NCBI GenBank assembly: GCA_963702195.1
Contig: OY969725.1
Span: 186,001-250,000 of the forward strand
From: AC-56 sp963702195
GTDB lineage: Bacteria > Actinomycetota > Thermoleophilia > Solirubrobacterales > 70-9
DNA length: 64,000 bases
Direction of reading: 5' to 3'
Shown: piece by piece, positions 1 through 8,756 of the stretch
Layout: each line of letters starts with the position of its first letter
Position numbering within the stretch: position 1 is the stretch's first letter
Program-made: the position numbers and the translations under genes
The notes under the pieces: model-generated
Told to the model about the DNA's origin: nothing
The model's input: only the letters and a program-made list of their open reading frames with translations
The model's database searches: none

Positions 1-28
1 CCACATCGCTGCCAGAGACGGAGTCAAA

Positions 29-634
29 GTGCCGGCCACCGACGACGAGATTCAGGAGAAGTACCTGGAGCGGGCGATCCGCGAGCTGAACGAGCTCACG
101 CACCGGCTCCAGGAGTGCTCGCATTGCCCCCGAGGCAACCTGATGCCCGTCCTCGGCTCGGGTCACCCGCAGGCGGACATCATGCTGCTGAAGTTCGCGC
201 CGAGCGCCGCCGAGATCGAGGAGGGGGTCGCGTTCTACGGCCGGGCCGGGAACGCGCTGCGCAAGAGCTTCCGGCGGCTCAACATCGATCCGCTCGTCGT
301 CTACGGGACGCTGTGCGTGAAGTGCCCGGTCTCCGATCCCTCGCTGGCCGGAGGGGAGTGCATCGAGCGGATCGTCGAGGAGATCGCGATCGTCCAGCCG
401 AAGATCGTCGTCGTGATGGGCGAGCCGGCGCTCGAGGTCCTCAACGACGTTGAAGTACCGCTGTCGCGGGAGCTCGAGGCAAGCGCCGGACGCATCCAGG
501 AGCTGACGCCCACGACCGAGGCGCTCTACGTGCCCGACATCGACGAGTCGCTGGATTCCGAGGAGTCGAAGCGCGAATTCTGGTCCGCCTTCCGCGTGCT
601 CGGCGACTGGTACGCGGAGCTGCCGCCCTACTGA
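29..634 (+). CDS. Uracil-DNA glycosylase-like (family 4 fold) protein
   Basis: A 201-residue protein resembling the family 4 uracil-DNA glycosylase superfamily. Cys30, Cys33, Cys99 and Cys111 are spaced like the four [4Fe-4S] ligands of that family. The stretch at 54-80 (KFAPSAAEIEEG...FYGRAGNAL) matches the usual GEAPG...GRAG region, and PKIVVVMGEPA at 124-134 matches the second core strand. The leading GE of motif I is replaced by KF, and I see no HPS-type motif near the C terminus. It may therefore bind DNA without normal uracil excision. The zinc-ribbon gene follows after 28 bases on the same strand. The fold assignment is fairly secure; the activity is not. Confidence 0.7.
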   Translation: MPATDDEIQEKYLERAIRELNELTHRLQECSHCPRGNLMPVLGSGHPQADIMLLKFAPSAAEIEEGVAFYGRAGNALRKSFRRLNIDPLVVYGTLCVKCPVSDPSLAGGECIERIVEEIAIVQPKIVVVMGEPALEVLNDVEVPLSRELEASAGRIQELTPTTEALYVPDIDESLDSEESKREFWSAFRVLGDWYAELPPY

Positions 635-662
635 GCCGCGGCGAAACTAGACTGCGTCGCGA

Positions 663-842
663 ATGGAGCTCGAGGAGAGGACCATCGAGGATCTCCCGGA
701 GCGGTGCGAGAACTGCGGCGCCACTCTCACTGACGCCGAGAAGCAGCGGATCCTCGACGACGGCGCGACGGCGGCGCTCTGCACGATCTGCGCGACCGAG
801 CTGGACTCCGTCTCCGAGGGCGACGAGGCGGAAGAGCTCTAG
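663..842 (+). CDS. Small zinc-ribbon protein, 59 aa
   Basis: A 59-residue acidic protein starting MELEERTIEDLPERCENC. It has two CxxC pairs, Cys15/Cys18 and Cys40/Cys43, as expected for a zinc ribbon that binds one zinc ion. The C terminus is rich in Glu and Asp. It lies 28 bases downstream of the glycosylase-like gene and probably shares its transcript. Its stop overlaps the stop of the convergent glycosidase gene by 4 bases. I do not recognise a specific family; a role in nucleic-acid or protein binding would be a guess. Confidence 0.6.
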   Translation: MELEERTIEDLPERCENCGATLTDAEKQRILDDGATAALCTICATELDSVSEGDEAEEL

Positions 843-2287
843 CTCTTCGGGGTGACCGTCAAGGTCACCTTCGATGCGCCGCCCTGCCGCGTCAGCACCA
901 GGTGCTGTGAGCTCCCCTTCGGTGAGATGCTGGCGCCCCTTGCCTCGGCCAGGTATCCGTCCGGGTAGTGGCGTCTGGGGATGTAGACCGTCGTCTTCGA
1001 CCGAGGCGGTAGGACCCGGCCGCTCGGAGTCTTCTTCGAGTAGGCGAACGAGAACACGCCCGTGTCCTCGTCGTAGTCGATCGACGTGGGCGTCCCCGCA
1101 GTCACCTGCGGATAGGGCCGCTCCAGCAGCGCGAGCTTCTTGCGAATGACGTTCGAGCCAGTCGGCGGCTTCCTCGGGTCCTTGACGATCGCCTGGACGT
1201 TCCCGGGGCCGCTGGTGGTCGGGTCGTCGCAGCCGCAGTAGGCCCACCACGTCCACGAGACCATGTGCTGGTCCGCGAGATCGACGATGTGCTCGATCCG
1301 CGGGTGCTCGTTGGTGGCGCCGAACTCGGTCAGCATCAGCGCGCGGTCCGTCTTGACCGCCTCGTCGTCGGCGTTGCCGAACACGAGGCTCTCCGTTGTC
1401 GGGCAGGTGGGCGCGCTGTTGTCAAGGCAATAGTTGTGGAAGCTGAAGCCGGAATTCGACCCGATTCGCGGCAGGTGGGTCTTCGGCCCGAAGTTGAAGA
1501 GGACGTTCGGCTCCTGCCAGACGATGTGCCTGCGATCGACCTTTCGGATCGCGCCGGTCGCCTTGCGGCTCATCGTCGCGAGGGAGCCGGTGTCGAAGCG
1601 CGGGCAGCCCTCCGGGCTGATGCACGGCTGCCAGTTCGAGCCGGGCCAGGGCTCGTTCAGGAGGTCGTAGCCGAGGACGCCGGGGCTCTTCCGGAACCTG
1701 CTCGCGACATGCCGCCACGCTGCGGCGTAGCGGTCCACCAGTCCGATCCCGCCGGGGCCGCGGTCGTTGGCCCAGAAGTGGTCGAAGGCGTGCTGGAGCG
1801 CAGGGTTGGTGAGGTAGTTGCCGGGGAAGCCGTTGCGCGGGTTCGGCAGGCCGTCGTCCTGAACCGCCCAGTCGGGCCAGCCCTCGCCCTGGAACTTCTC
1901 GTTGTAGAGGTCCTGGTGAAAGTCGAGCAGCGAGAACACGTCGTTGCGGTCGAGGGTGCGCTCGGTGCGGGCGATGTTCTTGAGGTAGCCGTCGTCGTAG
2001 TGGCCGGGCTTCGGCTCCACGCCCGCATAGATCACCCCGAGCCGGACCCCGTTGAAGCCGTGGCGGTGCAGGAAGCGGGCGTCGTCCTTTCCAAAGCCGA
2101 TCGCCTTCGGGTAGTAGGGAGGCCGCTTGTAGACCATGTTCACGGCGTGGATGAGGACAACGCGGCCGTGGGCGTCCGTGATCCAGCGCCCGTCGTGGCC
2201 GAGCGGCTGCGCCGGGACGCCTGCGAGAGCCTGGGCCGTGAGGCTGAGAAACGCGACGGCGACGGTCGCAACCGCGGCGCGCTTCAT
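839..2287 (-). CDS. Secreted glycoside hydrolase family 5, endoglycoceramidase-like
   Basis: A 482-residue secreted glycosidase. An N-terminal signal peptide (about residues 1-23) is followed by a GH5-type barrel. LLNEPWPG carries the predicted acid/base Glu212, and LTEFGATN carries the predicted nucleophile Glu321. LLDFHQDLYNEKFQGEGWPDW (119-140) resembles endoglycoceramidase-like GH5 enzymes that cut glycolipid or aryl glycoside bonds. A C-terminal beta-rich segment (about 400-482) is typical of that group. I chose ATG at 2287 because it gives a clean signal peptide and overlaps the upstream stop as ATGA. The open frame continues to 2806 but that part is antisense-like. It is the last gene of a leftward three-gene operon. 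Confidence 0.85.
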   Translation of the reverse strand: MKRAAVATVAVAFLSLTAQALAGVPAQPLGHDGRWITDAHGRVVLIHAVNMVYKRPPYYPKAIGFGKDDARFLHRHGFNGVRLGVIYAGVEPKPGHYDDGYLKNIARTERTLDRNDVFSLLDFHQDLYNEKFQGEGWPDWAVQDDGLPNPRNGFPGNYLTNPALQHAFDHFWANDRGPGGIGLVDRYAAAWRHVASRFRKSPGVLGYDLLNEPWPGSNWQPCISPEGCPRFDTGSLATMSRKATGAIRKVDRRHIVWQEPNVLFNFGPKTHLPRIGSNSGFSFHNYCLDNSAPTCPTTESLVFGNADDEAVKTDRALMLTEFGATNEHPRIEHIVDLADQHMVSWTWWAYCGCDDPTTSGPGNVQAIVKDPRKPPTGSNVIRKKLALLERPYPQVTAGTPTSIDYDEDTGVFSFAYSKKTPSGRVLPPRSKTTVYIPRRHYPDGYLAEARGASISPKGSSQHLVLTRQGGASKVTLTVTPKS

Positions 2288-3066
2288 GCCGGCGCCGCCC
2301 CGGCGGCCAGCGCGGCCATCGCCTCCAGCGTCGCGCTTGCCAGACCCCTGACCACGATCACGTCGAGCGCGTCGTAGCGCCCCAGCTCCGCCTGCGCCCC
2401 GTCGTGGTCCGGCGCCGCGACCCCGACCGTCCCCTCGGGGGCGCCGAGCCGAGCGAACTGGCGGCGGTAGCCGTCGTGCAGGTCGCGGTAGAAGGACTCC
2501 TCCTTGGCCAGCCGCTCGGCCGCGTCCTCGCCGATCGCGGTCCGCACGTAGCCGAGGACCGGTGGCGCCGCGCGTCCGGTCTCCGCGGCGCCGGCGTGGA
2601 CGTTCTCGCGCGAGGTCGAGGCCGATTCGGGCGTCATCCAGTTGAGGAATGCGCCGTCGAAGCCGGAGCCCGCCAGCGCGGACATCTTGGGCCCCATGGC
2701 CGCGAGCACGAGCCGCACGCCTGGGATGCTCTCGCGCAACGCCGGGAGGGCCTCGCGCATTGTGGTCAGGGGGCGCTCGGAGAATCCCGCGCCGACACCG
2801 ATCCACAGGCGGCCGCGGTCGAGCCCGAGGCTGTCGATGCGCCCGTTGATCTCGCCGGGGTCGTGGCGGTCGAGGGCCATCACGGCGACGCCGAGGTCGA
2901 GCGAGTCCGAACCCTCCGCGAAGGCTGCCAGCGTGTCGAGCCCGTTAGCGCCCGGGTGGTCGTTCGACCACATCGACGAGTAGCCGAGCTCCTCGCAGCG
3001 GGCCGCGAGGGGCGTCGCCACCTCGGGGTGGAGCCCGGCGGCGACTCCGAACCCCCGATCGCTCAT
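2284..3066 (-). CDS. Luciferase-like (LLM-class) flavin/F420-dependent oxidoreductase
   Basis: A 260-residue protein of the bacterial luciferase-like TIM-barrel family, which uses FMN or F420 to oxidise or reduce small organic substrates. The pattern ARCEELGYSSMWSNDH near residue 25 and RGRLWIGVGAGFSERPL near 88 are typical. At 260 residues it is shorter than the usual 290-350. ATG at 3066 overlaps the upstream methyltransferase stop (ATGA), and its own stop overlaps the GH5 start (ATGA), so the three genes are translationally coupled. The substrate cannot be told from sequence. Confidence 0.75.
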   Translation of the reverse strand: MSDRGFGVAAGLHPEVATPLAARCEELGYSSMWSNDHPGANGLDTLAAFAEGSDSLDLGVAVMALDRHDPGEINGRIDSLGLDRGRLWIGVGAGFSERPLTTMREALPALRESIPGVRLVLAAMGPKMSALAGSGFDGAFLNWMTPESASTSRENVHAGAAETGRAAPPVLGYVRTAIGEDAAERLAKEESFYRDLHDGYRRQFARLGAPEGTVGVAAPDHDGAQAELGRYDALDVIVVRGLASATLEAMAALAAGAAPA

Positions 3067-4403
3067 CGCTCGAGCACCGCGACGCACTCCACGTGCGGCG
3101 TGTGCGGAAACATGTCCACCGGCGTCACCCGCCGGAGCCTATAGCCGGCCTCGGTGAGCTGAGCGGCGTTGGGCGCCAGGGTCGTCGGGTTGCAGGAGAC
3201 GTAGACGATCCGCGGCGCGCCGCACTCGATCACGCGGCGCACGATCTTCTTCGAGAGGCCCGCGCGTGGAGGGTCCACGATCACGACGTCGGGCTTGCCC
3301 GCCTCCTCCAGCAGCGGGCGCACGCCGAGGCGCACGTTCTCGGCGACGAACCGCGCGTTGCCGGCCCCATTCTGTCGCGCGTTGTGCTCGGCGTCGGCGA
3401 TCGCCTCCGGGACGGTCTCCACGCCCCACACCTCGCCGGCCCGAGCGGCGAGCGAGATTCCGATCGTCCCGATGCCGCAGTAGAGGTCGAAGACGCGCTC
3501 GGTGCCACGGAGCGCCGCTGCCTCGGCCGCGAGCTCGCAGAGCCGCTCCGCCATCTCGGTGTTGGTCTGGAAGAAGGCGGCGTGAGAGATGCGGAACGTG
3601 TGGCCGCCGAGCTCCTCTTCGAGGAACTCCCGGCCGAGGACGCCCGTGGGGCCGGCGGTGCCGCCGCTCGGCCCCTCGACGACCGTGTGCAGGTCGACCG
3701 GGGGCTTCGTGAAGCTGGCGGCCGAGGTGACGAGACGGGTTTGGATCTGACCGGTTCGCCTGCCCTCGCGGACCACCAGGTTGCGAAGGACGCCGGACTG
3801 GTCCCGTCCATCATGGGCCGGGATGCCTTCTGCGCGCGCCCACTCGCGGACCTCGTTGCGTGCCTCGTTGTTGCGGACCGAGGCGAGCTGGCAATCCTCG
3901 GCGTCGATCACCTCGGACCAGCTGCCGCGGCGATGGAAGCCGAGGACCAGCCGGCCGTCGTGCTCGCCGAACGAGTACTCGAGCTTGTTTCGGTACCGCC
4001 ACTGCTCGACGGCCGGGACGATCGGCTCGAGCTCGAAGCCGTCCAGCCCGCCCAGCCGGCGAAGCGCCTCGTCGACCTGACGCGCCTTCTCGTCGAGCTG
4101 CCGCTCGTACGGCAGGCCCTGCCAGGGCGCACCCGGGCACGGCTCGCGGCCGTGGGTGCAGCGATCCGGGATCCGGTCCGCCGCGGGGTCGATGAGCTCT
4201 ACAGCAGTCGCCTCGGCGAACCCTCGCTTGGCCTTGGTGAGCCGGGCGCGGACGCGGTCGCCGGGGAGCCCGCCGGAGACGAACACGACGTAGCCGTCCG
4301 CTCGGGCGACGCCCCGCCCGCCTTGGGCGAGCGAGTCGACCTCCAGGACGAGCTCGTCGCCCGCGCGCGGGCGCGGGCCGTGCTCTGTCCGGGCCGTGGC
4401 CAT
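3063..4403 (-). CDS. TrmA/RlmD-family RNA (uracil-5-)-methyltransferase
   Basis: A 446-residue SAM-dependent enzyme that methylates C5 of a uracil in rRNA or tRNA. An N-terminal TRAM domain (about 10-70) precedes the catalytic domain. FDLYCGIGTIGISLA is the SAM-binding loop, VDPPRAGL is motif IV, YVSCNPTTL carries the predicted nucleophile Cys404, and FPHTPHVE ends in the predicted general base Glu439. The FeS ligand region is unusual: Cys82 and Cys89 are present and Cys172 could be a further ligand, but the Cys of the expected CxxC after Cys89 is absent. First gene of the leftward operon, 20 bases from the divergent peptidase start. Confidence 0.9.
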   Translation of the reverse strand: MATARTEHGPRPRAGDELVLEVDSLAQGGRGVARADGYVVFVSGGLPGDRVRARLTKAKRGFAEATAVELIDPAADRIPDRCTHGREPCPGAPWQGLPYERQLDEKARQVDEALRRLGGLDGFELEPIVPAVEQWRYRNKLEYSFGEHDGRLVLGFHRRGSWSEVIDAEDCQLASVRNNEARNEVREWARAEGIPAHDGRDQSGVLRNLVVREGRRTGQIQTRLVTSAASFTKPPVDLHTVVEGPSGGTAGPTGVLGREFLEEELGGHTFRISHAAFFQTNTEMAERLCELAAEAAALRGTERVFDLYCGIGTIGISLAARAGEVWGVETVPEAIADAEHNARQNGAGNARFVAENVRLGVRPLLEEAGKPDVVIVDPPRAGLSKKIVRRVIECGAPRIVYVSCNPTTLAPNAAQLTEAGYRLRRVTPVDMFPHTPHVECVAVLER

Positions 4404-4423
4404 CGTCCTATCGTTGCAGCACC

Positions 4424-5905
4424 TTGACCTTCGACCTCGAGTCCTACAGGGAGCGCGCCGAGCGGTTCGGAGAGGAGCTCTCTCGCGAGTATTACCTGCA
4501 CCTCGCCGGCCGCAAGACAGAGCTCGAAATCGAGCGGATCTACGACTCCTACGCAGAGCTGTTCTCGCGCGACTCGGTTGGGGCGCTCCGCGAGCTCGCC
4601 GGAACCACGGCCGGAGGCGACGAGGGGCGCCGGCTCTCCTACCTGCTCCATTTCGCCTTCGACGGGCTGGTGGGGATGGAGACGCGCTCCGATGCGGCGG
4701 GGCTCGCCGGGCTCGAGGCGTCGCTCGAGGTGGACGCGGGCGACGGCCCGATGCCGTACCGCGCGGTGGTCATTGCGCAGGCGAACGAGGTGGATCCCGC
4801 CCGCCGCGAGGTGCTGGAGACGGCCAGGAACGCCGTGCTGGAGGAGCGGTTGAACCCCATCTACCGGCCGATGCTCGAGCGGGCCCACGAGATCTGCTTG
4901 GAGCTCGGCTGGCGGAGCTATTCCGACGCTTACGCGGAGCTCCGAGGGATCGACCTCGGGCGGCTACGCGAGCAGACCGGGCGGTTTCTCGACGAGACCG
5001 AGGAGCTCTACGGGCCGCTGGTGGACGACCAGCTCGAGCGGGCCGCGCTTCCCGCCTTGGGCGAGCTTCGGCGGTCGGACCTGCCGCGTTTGTTCCGCGC
5101 CGCCGACCTCGACGAGCTGTTCGGAGCGGAGCGACTGATCCCCTCGTTCGAGGAGACGCTCGCGGGGCTCGGCGTCGACCTGCGGGGCCAGTCGAATGTC
5201 CACCTCGACACCGAGCCGCGCCCGACCAAGTCGCCCCGGGCCTTCTGCAGCACGCCGAAGGTGCCGGGCGAGATCTACCTGGTGATCGCTCCGACCGGGG
5301 GGAGGGACGACTACGGCGCCCTCTTCCACGAGGGAGGCCACACCGAGCACTACGCGAACACCGAGGCGGACCTGGCGTTCGAGTTTCGCCAGCTCGGGGA
5401 CAACTCGGTCACCGAGTCGTTTGCCTTTCTCCTGGAGCACGTGACCTCCGATCCGGTTTGGCTGTCCGAGCGGCTCGGGGTCGCGGATCCGGCGCGGGCG
5501 GTCGAGCACACGCGGGCGTTCCGGCTGATCATGCTTCGCCGGTACGCGGCGAAGCTCGCCTACGAGCTGGAGCTGCACGGCCGCTCGGCGGATCTGGAGG
5601 CGATGCCCGGGCGCTACGCCGAGCTTCTCAGCGCGGCGGTGCGGGTCCCGTGGCCGCGGGCGAGCTGGATCGCCGACGTCGACGATGGCTTCTACGCCGC
5701 CTGCTACCTGCGGGCGTGGGCGCTCGAGACGCACTGGCGGGCGGCGCTGCACGAGCGGTTCGGCGAGCGCTGGTTTCAAAGCCCGGAGGCGGGCGAATGG
5801 CTGCGAGGCCTGTGGCGGCACGGGCAACGGCTCAACGCCGATGAGCTGCTCGCCGAGACGCTTGGCGAGGAGCTCGATTTCGGGCGGCTGGCCCGGGCCG
5901 TCTGA
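4424..5905 (+). CDS. M3-type zinc metallopeptidase (oligoendopeptidase-like)
   Basis: A 493-residue cytosolic peptidase-like protein, probably cleaving oligopeptides. The zinc motif is ALFHEGGHTEHYAN: His302, Glu303 and His306 form HExxH. A downstream Glu in SVTESFAFLLEH is a fitting third zinc ligand. No signal peptide is seen. The start is TTG at 4424, because no ATG or GTG fits upstream and the divergent methyltransferase begins only 20 bases away. M3 enzymes usually exceed 550 residues, so this is a short member. The M3 assignment rests on the motif and helical character rather than on an alignment. Confidence 0.75.
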   Translation: MTFDLESYRERAERFGEELSREYYLHLAGRKTELEIERIYDSYAELFSRDSVGALRELAGTTAGGDEGRRLSYLLHFAFDGLVGMETRSDAAGLAGLEASLEVDAGDGPMPYRAVVIAQANEVDPARREVLETARNAVLEERLNPIYRPMLERAHEICLELGWRSYSDAYAELRGIDLGRLREQTGRFLDETEELYGPLVDDQLERAALPALGELRRSDLPRLFRAADLDELFGAERLIPSFEETLAGLGVDLRGQSNVHLDTEPRPTKSPRAFCSTPKVPGEIYLVIAPTGGRDDYGALFHEGGHTEHYANTEADLAFEFRQLGDNSVTESFAFLLEHVTSDPVWLSERLGVADPARAVEHTRAFRLIMLRRYAAKLAYELELHGRSADLEAMPGRYAELLSAAVRVPWPRASWIADVDDGFYAACYLRAWALETHWRAALHERFGERWFQSPEAGEWLRGLWRHGQRLNADELLAETLGEELDFGRLARAV

Positions 5906-5945
5906 GCGTCGTCGGTGGGCGAGCCTCGTGGGTAAGCTGGCGCGG

Positions 5946-6383
5946 ATGCCCGCAATCGGCCACGTGCACCTGAAGGTCTCCGACCTCGATCGGTCCGAGG
6001 CCTTCTACCGGGAAGCCCTCGCGCTCGAGGTGACGGAACGCGTCGGCGGGAGCTTCGTGTTCATGTCGTTCGGCGAATCGCACCATCACCTGGCGCTCCA
6101 GGGCCACCCCGACGCGCCCAGAGCCGATCCCGAGGCGCTGGGCCTCTACCACTTCGCGGTCGAGGTGGACGACGAGGAGGAGCTGGGCACGGCCGTCGAC
6201 CGCCTCAAGGATGCCGAGGTCGACTTCGCCGCCGTCGACCACGGGATCTCGAAGTCGCTGTACTTCAGCGACCCCGACGGGCACGGCGTGGAGATCTACT
6301 GCGACACCCGTGAGCTGCGCCATCGGCCCGAGTGGGAGGGCATCGCCGCGCCGCTCGACGTCGACGAGCTGCCGCGCGAATAG
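5946..6383 (+). CDS. VOC (glyoxalase/extradiol dioxygenase) superfamily protein
   Basis: A 145-residue single-unit vicinal oxygen chelate protein. It opens with IGHVHLKVSDLDRSEAFYRE, the usual first strand and helix, with His8 as a predicted metal ligand. LYHFAVEVDDEEEL (about 66-79) and LYFSDPDGHGVEIYCD (about 104-119) match the second half-site, with a Glu ligand in VEIY. The family covers extradiol dioxygenases and glyoxalases, and the DPDGHGVEIY signature leans toward the catechol-dioxygenase-like side. The substrate is unknown. It follows the peptidase gene by 40 bases. Confidence 0.8.
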   Translation: MPAIGHVHLKVSDLDRSEAFYREALALEVTERVGGSFVFMSFGESHHHLALQGHPDAPRADPEALGLYHFAVEVDDEEELGTAVDRLKDAEVDFAAVDHGISKSLYFSDPDGHGVEIYCDTRELRHRPEWEGIAAPLDVDELPRE

Positions 6384-6401
6384 ATCCGCCGGGGCTCCGG
6401 G

Positions 6402-7055
6402 CTAGCTCTGCTTCGCCAGGCGGCGGTCGATGTCGCTCAGGAGGCCCTTCCGCGCCTTCCCACGCCGCTCGCGGGTGCGCACCTGGCGGAGCTCCGCCGC
6501 GCTGAGGTCGCCCAGCCTGGACTTGATCTGGGTGGCGGTCAGCTGGTCGTAGGCGGTGATCGGCCCGCCGGCACTCACCCCGGAGCGGCGGCGGAGCCGG
6601 TCGGCCTGGGCGAGCGGAGCGTCAGCCGCGTCGCGCGCGGCGCGGGCGGCGCGGCGCGCCTCGGTGGTCGCGCGCCGCCGCGCGGGCGCCGTGCGGGACT
6701 CGATCTCGCGCTGCGCCTGGTCGAGGAGTCGCTCGAGCTGCTTGACCATCTCGTCGGAGTAGCGGCGGCTGCGGGTCAGGAGGCTGGAGACGAGCTCGTT
6801 GGCGTCGTCGCGGGTCATGCGCCCCCGCTTGACGGCGTCGTCGACCACGTCCTGGAGGCGGTCGCGGGAGAGGGTCACGCTGTGCTCCAGGGCGTCGCGG
6901 AACGCCTCGACGCTCTTGTCGGCTCGCGCGGCGCTGCCGGCGCTCGTCGAGCTCCCGGAGCTCCGCTTGCTGGTGGAGCGCTTTGCGCTCGAACGCTTGC
7001 TGCCCGAGCTCTTCGACTTCGAGCCGGAACGTGAGCCACCTGATCCAGTTGCCAT
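6402..7055 (-). CDS. Phasin/PhaF-like, Ala-Arg-Ser-rich coiled-coil protein
   Basis: A 217-residue, strongly charged protein. Residues 1-45 are a low-complexity Gly/Ser/Lys/Arg tail. A helical, coiled-coil-prone region follows with DDAVKRGRMTRDDANELVSSLL, a pattern of poly(3-hydroxyalkanoate)-associated phasin-like proteins. After an Ala/Arg-rich linker, the C terminus (about 165-217) has a SAP-like fold pattern, YDQLTATQIKSRLGDLSAAE. It may bind storage granules or DNA, as PhaF-type proteins do. ATG at 7055 was chosen; an in-frame TTG lies one codon upstream. It is convergent with the VOC gene and divergent from argF. Confidence 0.5.
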   Translation of the reverse strand: MATGSGGSRSGSKSKSSGSKRSSAKRSTSKRSSGSSTSAGSAARADKSVEAFRDALEHSVTLSRDRLQDVVDDAVKRGRMTRDDANELVSSLLTRSRRYSDEMVKQLERLLDQAQREIESRTAPARRRATTEARRAARAARDAADAPLAQADRLRRRSGVSAGGPITAYDQLTATQIKSRLGDLSAAELRQVRTRERRGKARKGLLSDIDRRLAKQS

Positions 7056-7167
7056 CAAGACTCCTCTCGCAGTTTCTCGTTCGCCCCTCGTGCGCCGCGC
7101 GGGCTGGCCTGACTATCCCACGATCCGGCACCCATCGCTGCGGTGCGCGTACCATGCTCGGCTTCCC

Positions 7168-8055
7168 ATGACCCGCCATTTCCTCACCGGAGAAGAGCTG
7201 CCGCGCGAGCAGCTGATCGCGCTGCTGGACCGCGCGGCCGAGCTCAAGGCGGGACGCTCGGCCGGCGAAGGGCGCGACGCGCTCGCAGGGCGCAGCATCG
7301 CGCTCGTGTTCGAGCGCCCGTCCACGCGGACGCGCGTCTCGTTCGAGGTCGGGGTGGCGGAGCTCGGCGCAACGCCGCTGGTCCTGCGCGGCGACGAGCT
7401 GCAGCTCACTCGCGGCGAGTCGATGGAGGACACCGCCCGGGTGCTCTCCCGGTATGTCCACGGGATGGTGGTGCGCTGGGGCTCCCACGAGATCGTCGAG
7501 GGCCTCGCCGCCGGGGCGTCGGTGCCGGTGATCAACGGGCTCACTCGCGCCCACCACCCGTGTCAGGTGCTGGCGGACCTGCTCACGCTCCGCGAGCGGT
7601 TCGGCGACCTCGACGGCCTGAAGCTCGCCTACGTCGGCGACGGCAACAACATGGCGCGCTCGCTTGCGCTGATGGGCCGGATCGCGGGAGTGGAGGTTCG
7701 GGTTGGCTCGCCCGAGGGCTACCAGCTGGAGCCGGGGCTCGCGGCGCTCGACACCGCCGACGCCCGCGAGGCGGTCGATGGCGCAGACGCAGTCTACACC
7801 GACGTGTGGGTGAGCATGGGCGACGAGGCGGAGGCCGACCGGCGCCGCTCGGACCTGGCCCCGTACCGGATCGACGCCGATCTTCTGGCCCACGCGGCCG
7901 ACCGAGCGATCGTCCTGCACTGCCTCCCGGCGCACCCCGGCGAGGAGATCACCGAGGAGGTGCTGTACGGGGAGCGGTCCGTTGTCTTCGACGAGGCGGA
8001 GAACCGCCTACACGCCCAGAAGGCTCTGCTGGAGCTGCTGGTCGCGACTTCTTGA
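7168..8055 (+). CDS. argF: Ornithine carbamoyltransferase
   Basis: A 295-residue cytosolic enzyme of arginine biosynthesis that makes citrulline from ornithine and carbamoyl phosphate. The carbamoyl-phosphate loop STRTR is at 52-56, HPCQ at 130-133 and HCLPAHPGEE starts at 251. All key motifs are present and length is near the family norm. The longer upstream frame overlaps the divergent phasin-like gene, so ATG at 7168 is preferred. No other arg gene is adjacent. The last 107 bases overlap the convergent HTH/LAGLIDADG-like gene. Confidence 0.93.
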   Translation: MTRHFLTGEELPREQLIALLDRAAELKAGRSAGEGRDALAGRSIALVFERPSTRTRVSFEVGVAELGATPLVLRGDELQLTRGESMEDTARVLSRYVHGMVVRWGSHEIVEGLAAGASVPVINGLTRAHHPCQVLADLLTLRERFGDLDGLKLAYVGDGNNMARSLALMGRIAGVEVRVGSPEGYQLEPGLAALDTADAREAVDGADAVYTDVWVSMGDEAEADRRRSDLAPYRIDADLLAHAADRAIVLHCLPAHPGEEITEEVLYGERSVVFDEAENRLHAQKALLELLVATS

Positions 8056-8734
8056 TCGGCGGGCCATCAAGCCAGCGCGGCTCCTCGAAGCTCGCGTACT
8101 CCTGAATCGCACCGTAGATGTGCTGGACGAGACGCGTGCTGAACAGCTTGAGCGAGCAGACACCGTACGGAAGCTTGTTCGTTTTCTGGCCACTACTCGA
8201 CGTCGGGAAGTGGTTGACAATGTGGGTGCGGAGAGACGTTGCCGGTAGCGCAAGCTCGGTAATCCAGTGCTGCTCGATCTCCGCAAGTGTCATTCCATTC
8301 CCGGTATAGACGTTCAGGCTCAAGCTGAATCGCTCCGGCGGAATCTCGAAGCAGGTCCGGAGGAACAACAGGAAGAACTTCACCATCGCAAGATCGGAGT
8401 TCGCGAAGCACACGCTGTTTCTGTCCTTGGCGCCTTCCGCCCAATAGAGCATGCATCCCGCCTGATGCAGTGCCTCGCCCTTCCGAGCTCTTGCCCGACC
8501 CTCGGCTTGGTAGCCCGCTCGCTTGGCGCGATTGAGGTCGCTCCAGGTAGTGGCCCGTTGCGCGTACTCCTGCCGGCGATTGCGCTCGCGGTGCTCCGGG
8601 CGAAGCTCGATGTCGCGGACCCACAAGCTGACGCTGGACAGGGAGACTCCGAGTTGCGCCGCGATGCGCTTCATCGGCATCCCGAGCTCACGTCGGAGCC
8701 GTCGCGCCTCCTCTCTCTCAGCTGGCTTTGTCAC
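7949..8734 (-). CDS. HTH + LAGLIDADG-like protein, copy 1 (SOS-box gene)
   Basis: A 261-residue protein with an N-terminal helix-turn-helix (about 19-42, MPMKRIAAQLGVSLSSVSLW). A second domain at 90-130 contains HQAGCMLYWAEGAK and FANSD. The AGxxxxxAEG pattern resembles LAGLIDADG homing-endonuclease cores, with Glu100 in the acidic position, but this is a visual resemblance only. The start is GTG at 8734, preceded by GGAGAAGAG at good distance. A LexA-type palindrome (8757-8770) lies just upstream. The last 35 codons run antisense through the argF end and are Pro/Arg-rich, so the natural C terminus may be nearer residue 225. It is divergent from tRNA-Glu. Paralogue of the gene at 16900. Confidence 0.6.
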   Translation of the reverse strand: MTKPAEREEARRLRRELGMPMKRIAAQLGVSLSSVSLWVRDIELRPEHRERNRRQEYAQRATTWSDLNRAKRAGYQAEGRARARKGEALHQAGCMLYWAEGAKDRNSVCFANSDLAMVKFFLLFLRTCFEIPPERFSLSLNVYTGNGMTLAEIEQHWITELALPATSLRTHIVNHFPTSSSGQKTNKLPYGVCSLKLFSTRLVQHIYGAIQEYASFEEPRWLDGPPIKKSRPAAPAEPSGRVGGSPPRRRQRTAPRTAPPR

Positions 8735-8756
8735 CGGCTCTTCTCCGGCCGCGAAT

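Noticed and set aside
2288..2806. N-terminal extension of the GH5 gene
   Set aside because: It lies over the luciferase-like gene in another frame and would remove the signal peptide.
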